Source: Treponema sp.
GTDB lineage: Bacteria > Spirochaetota > Spirochaetia > Treponematales > Treponemataceae
Length of the DNA: 11,097 nucleotides
Direction: 5' to 3'
Assembly (NCBI GenBank): GCA_022510885.1
Contig: JAFLSP010000048.1
Location: 1 to 11,097, forward strand
Within the stretch, counting starts at the first letter, position 1. Each line of letters begins with the position of its first letter. The position numbers and the translations under genes were made by a program. Shown here in pieces: positions 6,367 to 11,097 of this stretch. Below the pieces are notes generated by a model, which had not been told where the DNA came from, made no database searches, and was given only the letters and a program-made list of their open reading frames with translations.

Positions 6367-7260
6367 ATGAACATCAGCACGCTCTTGCAGCAGAAAAAAG
6401 TGACGCTTTCATTTGAAGTGTTTCCGCCAAAGCGACAGGACGACTTTGCGACCGTGGGCGCGGCGGCAAAGGAACTGGTCGCGCTCAAGCCCGATTTCGT
6501 CAGCATCACGTGCGGCGCGGCGGGGTCGCAGAAAAACGGCACGGCGGACGTGGCGGCACTGGTCGAACGGCACGGCACGACGGCACTCGCGCACCTCACC
6601 TGCGTCCGCCTCACGCGCGCGCAGCTGGACGAGACGGTCGCGGACTTCAAGGCGCGCGGCATTCAGAACGTGCTCGCCCTGCGCGGCGACCTGCCCAAAG
6701 ACGCGCTCCCGGGCGAAGACCTCTTCCCCGCCGGAATGCGCCACGCCTCAGACCTGGTCGCCGCGCTCAAAAAAGAAGGCTTCTGCGTGGGCGGCGCGTG
6801 CTATCCCGAAGGCCATCCCGAAAGCCCCAACCGCGACATCGACATCGAGAACCTCAAGCACAAGGTGGACGCGGGCGCGGACTTTCTGACCACGCAGATG
6901 TTCTTTGACAACGACATGCTCTACAGTTTCCTCTACCGCTTGCAGTCGGCGGGCATCCGCGTCCCCGTCCTTGCCGGGCTGATGCCCATCACGAGCGCGA
7001 GCCAGGTGAGCCGCATGGTCGATTTGTCGAACGCCTACGTGCCGCGCAAGCTCCTCTCGCTCTGCGACAAATTCCGCAACGACGAAAAGGCCATGTGGCA
7101 GGCGGGCATCGCCTACGCGACCGACCAGATAATCGACCTGATTTCCAACGGCGTGCGCGGCATCCACCTCTACACGATGAACAAGCCGCGCGTCGCGCAG
7201 GCAATCCTCCGCAACGTGGACAGCATCCTCTCCGCCATAAACGGCACGGCGGCATCATAG
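6367..7260 (+). CDS. metF: 5,10-methylenetetrahydrofolate reductase
   Basis: MetF is a cytoplasmic FAD enzyme that reduces 5,10-methylene-THF to 5-methyl-THF, the methyl donor used by the next gene's product. The product has 297 residues, normal for bacterial MetF. SFEVFPPK (15-22) carries the catalytic glutamate (E17); ALRGDLP (104-110) carries the aspartate near the flavin (D108); GGACYPEGHPE (142-152), TTQMFFD (175-181, with Q177) and GIHLYTMN (265-272) are family hallmarks. The start at 6367 is chosen because it gives the normal N-terminus and sits just behind the promoter; the frame is open further upstream inside the preceding gene. The stop TAG shares its last base with the GTG start of metH, so the two are probably translationally coupled. 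Confidence 0.96.
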   Translation: MNISTLLQQKKVTLSFEVFPPKRQDDFATVGAAAKELVALKPDFVSITCGAAGSQKNGTADVAALVERHGTTALAHLTCVRLTRAQLDETVADFKARGIQNVLALRGDLPKDALPGEDLFPAGMRHASDLVAALKKEGFCVGGACYPEGHPESPNRDIDIENLKHKVDAGADFLTTQMFFDNDMLYSFLYRLQSAGIRVPVLAGLMPITSASQVSRMVDLSNAYVPRKLLSLCDKFRNDEKAMWQAGIAYATDQIIDLISNGVRGIHLYTMNKPRVAQAILRNVDSILSAINGTAAS

Positions 7261-9782
7261 TGGACTTCCGCTCGTTCTTGCAGGAGCGCGTCGCGCGCGG
7301 GCAGCCCGTCTTCTTTGACGGCGGCATGGGAACGATGATTCAGGCTTCGGGCGTGACGGACTTCGTGATTCCCGAGGACCTCTCCATCACCCGCCCCGAC
7401 GTGATTCGCGCGATTCACCGGAAGTACCTCGACGCGGGCTGCCACGTGCTGACGGCAAACACCTTCGGCGCGAACCCGCTCAAACTGGCGGACGCGCCCT
7501 ACTCCTGCGAGCAGTACATCGCCGCGGAAATGCGGATTCTGCGCGACTGCGTGGCGGAGGCGGAGGCCGACGGCAACGAGCGCCCGCACTTCATCGCCTG
7601 GGACACGGGGCAAATCGGGCGGCTGCTGGAGCCGATGGGCGACCTTTCATTCGACGAGGCCTATGAGAGTTTTCGGCTTGCGGCGACGCTTGCGGAGCGC
7701 GAGGGCGCGCAGGTGGCGATAATCGAGACGATGAGCGACCTGTACGAGATGAAGGCGGCAATCCTCGCGGTGCAGGAGAACACGCGCATGGCGGTGGTCG
7801 CGACTCCCACGTTCCAGCAGAACCTGCGCACGCTCACGGGCGCGGACGTGCGCACCTGCGTCACCTACCTGGAGTCGCTCCACGTTGATATGCTCGGGCT
7901 GAACTGCGGCGGAAGCCTTGAGGAGGACGCCGCGCTCGTGCAGGAGTTCCTGCGCTACGCGCACACGCCCGTGCTCGTGCAGCCGAACGCGGGCATTCCC
8001 GTCGTTACGGGCGGCAGGACGATGTACCGCGTGAGCGCGGAGGACTTTGCCCGCGCGCAGAAAGCGAACCGCCGTGCGGGTGCGGTCGCGCTCGGCGGCT
8101 GCTGCGGCACGACCCCGCCCCACATCGCCGCCATGATTCGCGCCGTGGAAGCCGACCCTGCGACCGAGCGCGCGCCCTTCGACGCGGCATTCGACACCCT
8201 TATCTGCTCGTACAATCAGACCGTGCAGATTGGCGGACGCGCCGGCCCGCAAATCGTGGGCGAGCGCATCAATCCCACGGGAAAAAAGGCCTGCAAGGAA
8301 GCGCTCCTCGCCGGCGACATGCAGTTCGTCCTGACCGAGGCGGAGCGGCAGATGCAGGCGGGGGCGCAGATTCTCGACGTGAACGTGGGGCTGCCCGGCA
8401 TTGACGAGGCCGCCACGATGCTCAGCGCGCTGCGGACGATTCAGAGCACCTTCGCCGTGCCGCTGCAAATCGATTCGAGCGAGACCGCAGTGCTCGCGCA
8501 GGCACTGCGCTACTACAACGGCAAGCCGCTCGTCAACAGCGTGAACGGGCGCAAGGACGTGATGGACGCCGTGTTCCCGCTCGTGGCGCGCTACGGCGGC
8601 GCGGTGGTCGCGCTCTGCATCGACGAGAACGGCATCGCCCCCACGGCGGAAGGCCGCGTCGCCGTCGCACGGAAGATTATCGCGGAGGCGGCGCGCTACG
8701 GCATTCCGCCGCGCGACATCGTGGTGGACACGCTCACGCTCACGGTCAGTTCGCAGCAGAAAGAGGCACTGGAGACCGTCCGCGCGATGACGCTGCTCAA
8801 ACGCGAATTCGGCGCGCAGGGGCTGACGTGCATCCTCGGCGTGTCCAACATCAGCTTCGGGCTGCCGCGCCGCGACATCATCAACAGCCGCTTCTTCGCC
8901 ATGGCGCTGTACGCGGGGCTGGATGCCTGCATCATCAATCCCCTGAGCGCAGCGATGATGGAGACCTACCACAGCTACCGCGCGCTCGCCGGGTACGACG
9001 AGAACTGCCTCGCCTACATTCAGACCTACACGGGAACGGCCGCGCCGACGGCGGCAAGCCAGACCGACCGCCCCGAACGGAAACCCGCCGCAACGCCCGC
9101 AGCGCGGACGGACGCGAAACTCCCCGGCGACCTGAGCGACGGCGAGCGCGCGCTCATCGACATCATCTGCAAGGGCTTCAAGGACAAGTCGGGCGCGGCG
9201 ACCGAGGCGCTCCTTGCGGCGGGCTGCGAGCCGGTCGCCGTCATCGACCGCTGCATCGTTCCCGCGCTCGACCTGGTGGGAAAGGACTTTGAGGCGGGCA
9301 TCAAATTCCTGCCGCAGCTGCTTTTGAGCGCGGACACGGTGGGCGAGGCCTTTGCCGTCATAAAAAAACGGCTCGCATCAAGCGGCGGCGCGCAGGAAAG
9401 CCGCGGCACGATTGCGATTGCCACCGTGTTCGGCGACATCCACGACATCGGCAAGAACATCACCAAGGCGATGCTCGAAAACTACGGCTACACCGTGATT
9501 GACCTGGGCAAGAACGTGCCGCCGGAAACCATCATCAAGACCGTGCTTGAGGGCGACATCAGGCTGCTCGGGCTGAGCGCGCTGATGACGACCACCGTCG
9601 GCAACATGGAGACCACCATCAGCGACCTGCGCGCCGCGCTCGCAAAGGCGGGCAAAACCTGCGCGGTCATGGCAGGCGGCGCGGTGCTGACCGCCGACTA
9701 CGCGGCAAAAATCGGCGCGGACTACTACGTGAAAGACGCGATGGCCTCCGTCGCCGTCGCAAAGGAAATCTTCGGCAGATGA
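7260..9782 (+). CDS. metH: cobalamin-dependent methionine synthase lacking reactivation domain
   Basis: MetH moves the methyl of 5-methyl-THF through methylcobalamin to homocysteine, giving methionine and THF. The GTG at 7260 is used as start because it directly precedes the normal N-terminus and overlaps the metF stop by one base (TAGTG); this gives 840 residues. Module 1 (1 to about 320) binds homocysteine and zinc: FFDGGMGTM (18-26), NTFGANP (67-73), LNCGGS (214-219, C216) and GGCCGTTPPH (279-288, C281, C282). Module 2 (about 330-590) binds methyl-THF: VGERINPTGKK (333-343), DVNVGLPGIDEAATM (373-387), QIDSS (403-407). An Ala/Pro/Thr-rich linker (591-625) leads to the cobalamin cap helices (about 627-705) and the Rossmann B12 domain with GDIHDIGKN (725-733), where H728 should ligate cobalt. 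The protein ends after this domain; the about 330-residue AdoMet activation domain of E. coli MetH is missing, as in shorter forms such as Thermotoga's. Reactivation must come from another protein. Confidence 0.96.
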   Translation: MDFRSFLQERVARGQPVFFDGGMGTMIQASGVTDFVIPEDLSITRPDVIRAIHRKYLDAGCHVLTANTFGANPLKLADAPYSCEQYIAAEMRILRDCVAEAEADGNERPHFIAWDTGQIGRLLEPMGDLSFDEAYESFRLAATLAEREGAQVAIIETMSDLYEMKAAILAVQENTRMAVVATPTFQQNLRTLTGADVRTCVTYLESLHVDMLGLNCGGSLEEDAALVQEFLRYAHTPVLVQPNAGIPVVTGGRTMYRVSAEDFARAQKANRRAGAVALGGCCGTTPPHIAAMIRAVEADPATERAPFDAAFDTLICSYNQTVQIGGRAGPQIVGERINPTGKKACKEALLAGDMQFVLTEAERQMQAGAQILDVNVGLPGIDEAATMLSALRTIQSTFAVPLQIDSSETAVLAQALRYYNGKPLVNSVNGRKDVMDAVFPLVARYGGAVVALCIDENGIAPTAEGRVAVARKIIAEAARYGIPPRDIVVDTLTLTVSSQQKEALETVRAMTLLKREFGAQGLTCILGVSNISFGLPRRDIINSRFFAMALYAGLDACIINPLSAAMMETYHSYRALAGYDENCLAYIQTYTGTAAPTAASQTDRPERKPAATPAARTDAKLPGDLSDGERALIDIICKGFKDKSGAATEALLAAGCEPVAVIDRCIVPALDLVGKDFEAGIKFLPQLLLSADTVGEAFAVIKKRLASSGGAQESRGTIAIATVFGDIHDIGKNITKAMLENYGYTVIDLGKNVPPETIIKTVLEGDIRLLGLSALMTTTVGNMETTISDLRAALAKAGKTCAVMAGGAVLTADYAAKIGADYYVKDAMASVAVAKEIFGR

Positions 9783-10687
9783 CGACCGCCCCGGAAAAGC
9801 GCATCAGAAAAGTCGCCGGCCGCCCGCTCGCCAGCTTCAGCGTACTGCGAAGCTACGCGAACCTCCTGTTCCGTCCGCGCAGCATCCCCGCAATCTTCGC
9901 CTATCTGCGCACGGTCGTCTGCAATTTCTTCATGCTGCAATTCTTGGTCAAATGGGGCATCAAGAAGATTCCCGTGGTGCGCGTTGACCACCCGCTCGAC
10001 CAGACGATTCCGTTTCTGCCGCACAAAGTCGGCATCTACCTGCATTTCATCAATTTTTGGATTGAGCCGCTGAGTATGCTCATCTGCCACTACGGTGCGC
10101 ACAAGGCCATGCGGTTCTGTGCGGAATGGCTGCGCGCCATCACGCGAGCCTACGACGAAGCGGCGCGGATGTACCGCTTCCGCATGAGCACCATGACGCG
10201 CCCCGCCTACCACAAGGGGCAGTTCCTCACGATTCACCTGCTCGACCCGCACCTGCTCTGCGTCCCGAGCCTGCACATCGCCATCGTCGTGCTGTGCTTC
10301 TCGTTCTACCGCCACTTCTTTGAGCGCGAGCAGTTCAGCGAGGCGGAAAAACAGCAGTGGAACGCGGAACTGTACGCGGGCGCGGTTGCCATTGCCGAGT
10401 CGGTGCTGTACGTCAAGCAGCACAGCGTCAACTGCGTTCCCGCCGCGCTCTACATGGTGAGCAGACTTTTTCCCGACCTCTTTACGCCAATCGATGCCGT
10501 GGCCTTCATCGACGCGCTGTTCCAACAGCCGGAGGGAATGAGCGGCGAGCAGGCACGTACCGTCCGCGAGCATATTTTGGATATGTACGAGCGGTTCCTG
10601 CTTGAGGGAACGCTCGATGACGACTGGCGCGCGCCGGTGCAGCGGTGGATTGTCGCCTACGGGCGAGAGAATCAGTCGGGAACGTAG
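9779..10687 (+). CDS. PAP2-like predicted membrane protein of unknown role
   Basis: The ATG at 9779 overlaps the metH stop by 4 bp (ATGA), so the gene is the third of the metF-metH operon. The 302-residue product has basic termini, an N-terminal segment rich in arginine, and moderately hydrophobic stretches at about 45-60, 84-105, 158-178 and 198-212 that could be membrane helices. VPSLH (162-166) resembles motif 2 of PAP2-type lipid phosphatases and of inositolphosphoryl-transferase relatives (P-S-x-H). SVLYVKQHS (208-216) aligns with motif 3 (S-R-x5-H-x3-D), keeping S208 and H215 but with V for R and C219 for D. TRP (140-142) could be the end of motif 1 (K-x6-R-P), with an arginine one residue out of place. 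If the family guess holds, it is a membrane lipid or polyprenyl phosphate enzyme with altered catalytic residues, or a non-catalytic relative. It overlaps queD tail-to-tail by 16 bp. The gene is surely real; the function is unassigned. Confidence 0.85.
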   Translation: MTTAPEKRIRKVAGRPLASFSVLRSYANLLFRPRSIPAIFAYLRTVVCNFFMLQFLVKWGIKKIPVVRVDHPLDQTIPFLPHKVGIYLHFINFWIEPLSMLICHYGAHKAMRFCAEWLRAITRAYDEAARMYRFRMSTMTRPAYHKGQFLTIHLLDPHLLCVPSLHIAIVVLCFSFYRHFFEREQFSEAEKQQWNAELYAGAVAIAESVLYVKQHSVNCVPAALYMVSRLFPDLFTPIDAVAFIDALFQQPEGMSGEQARTVREHILDMYERFLLEGTLDDDWRAPVQRWIVAYGRENQSGT

Positions 10688-11067
10688 CGCGCGCGGCTCG
10701 TTGCCGTCTCGAACACGTCCACCGCGCACAGCCGCGCGCCGCCGTCCTTTCCCGAAACGTCCGTGCCCTGCGCGGCAAGCTCGGCAAGCAGCCCGTCGTA
10801 GATATAGCGCGCAATCCGCTCCGCGCTCGGGTTCTGCGCGAACGCCGGGTTGTCGTTCAGGTTCGTGTGGTCAAGCGCACCGACCACCGTCCTGAGCGCG
10901 CCCTTGAGCACCGCAAAGTCCACGAGCATCCCGCCCGCGTCAAGCGTTTCCCCGCGCACGTGCGCATACACCGTGTAGTTGTGCCCGTGCAGCCGCTCGC
11001 ACTTCCCGTGATAGTCGCGCAAAAAATGCGCCGCCGCAAAATCGGCCGTCACCCGAACTTCGTACAT
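10672..11067 (-). CDS. queD: 6-carboxytetrahydropterin synthase (QueD)
   Basis: QueD is a small cytoplasmic zinc enzyme of the 6-pyruvoyltetrahydropterin synthase fold. It converts dihydroneopterin triphosphate to 6-carboxytetrahydropterin, the second step from GTP to the queuosine precursor preQ0. The 131-residue length is typical. Zinc ligands are H14 (in AAAHFL), H27 and H29 (LHGHNY, 26-31); the catalytic cysteine is C23; the D66-H67 pair lies in LDHTNLND (65-72); NPSAERIA (79-86) and E120 complete the active-site set. QueD is favoured over eukaryotic-type pyruvoyl synthase by the C-x3-HGH arrangement and the size. The ATG at 11067 is preceded at 6 nt by TAGACT. The other queuosine genes are not in the window, but gluQRS, which modifies queuosine further, is. 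The 3' end overlaps the PAP2-like gene. Confidence 0.93.
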   Translation of the reverse strand: MYEVRVTADFAAAHFLRDYHGKCERLHGHNYTVYAHVRGETLDAGGMLVDFAVLKGALRTVVGALDHTNLNDNPAFAQNPSAERIARYIYDGLLAELAAQGTDVSGKDGGARLCAVDVFETATSRARYVPD

Positions 11068-11073
11068 ACGCCC

Positions 11074-11079
11074 AGTCTA
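11074..11079 (-). promoter_or_regulatory. -10 box of queD
   Basis: On the minus strand TAGACT (11079-11074) ends 6 nt before the queD ATG, the same spacing seen at rarA and metF, predicting a leaderless mRNA. A -35 at 17-18 nt would fall at or beyond the right edge of the window and cannot be checked; TTGATA (11096-11091) is only 11 nt away and too close. Confidence 0.42.
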
Positions 11080-11097
11080 GCGGAAATATGTATCAAC

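Noticed and set aside
7647..8972. 441-codon minus-strand open frame opposite metH
   Set aside because: Its His/Arg/Val-rich translation has no recognisable motif and lies wholly within the conserved metH modules; it is an antisense shadow, as are the 347-, 320- and 303-codon minus-strand frames at 1911-2954, 4496-5458 and 3693-4604.

Overview
This GC-rich window (by eye well above 60% in the coding parts) is densely packed with housekeeping-type genes. I see no phage, IS, CRISPR, tRNA or rRNA genes. Several proteins look spirochaete-like, Treponema in particular: the RarA with a long methyltransferase-like C-terminal half and the divergent NFACT/RqcH protein (N-terminal consensus recalled, not searched). 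The GC content is higher than I expect for most treponemes, so the lineage is a moderate-confidence inference.

Layout: (1) 1-296, minus strand: N-terminal fragment of a PglK/MsbA-type ABC exporter running off the left edge. (2) 297-432: divergent intergenic region with a sigma70-like promoter for each flanking gene. (3) 433-2973, plus: RarA/MgsA clamp-loader-like AAA+ ATPase fused to a degenerate Rossmann methyltransferase-like half. (4) 2974-3176: AT-rich gap with a perfect 11-bp inverted repeat, a third related half-site, and the adk promoter. (5) 3177-4754, plus: adk and gluQRS, 3 nt apart. (6) 4775-6304, plus: rqcH-like NFACT gene, whose promoter sits in the end of gluQRS. (7) 6367-10687, plus: metF, metH and a PAP2-like membrane-protein gene, joined by 1-bp and 4-bp overlaps. 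(8) 10672-11067, minus: queD, converging on and overlapping the PAP2-like gene by 16 bp.

Functional links: MetF makes 5-methyl-THF and MetH uses it to methylate homocysteine, so the third operon is a folate/methionine unit carrying an unexplained membrane protein. QueD makes an early queuosine precursor, and GluQ-RS adds glutamate to queuosine in tRNA-Asp; the window therefore encodes an early and a late step of one tRNA modification. RarA (stalled forks) and RqcH (stalled ribosomes) are both rescue factors, but nothing here shows they are co-regulated.

The most notable sequence-level pattern is promoter placement. In rarA, metF and queD a -10-like hexamer ends exactly 6 nt before the ATG, which predicts leaderless mRNAs, while adk has a conventional leader with a Shine-Dalgarno. 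The strongest candidates for undescribed biology are the PAP2-like protein with altered catalytic motifs behind metH, the RarA fusion, and the divergent RqcH active site. No wholly new multi-gene system is evident.
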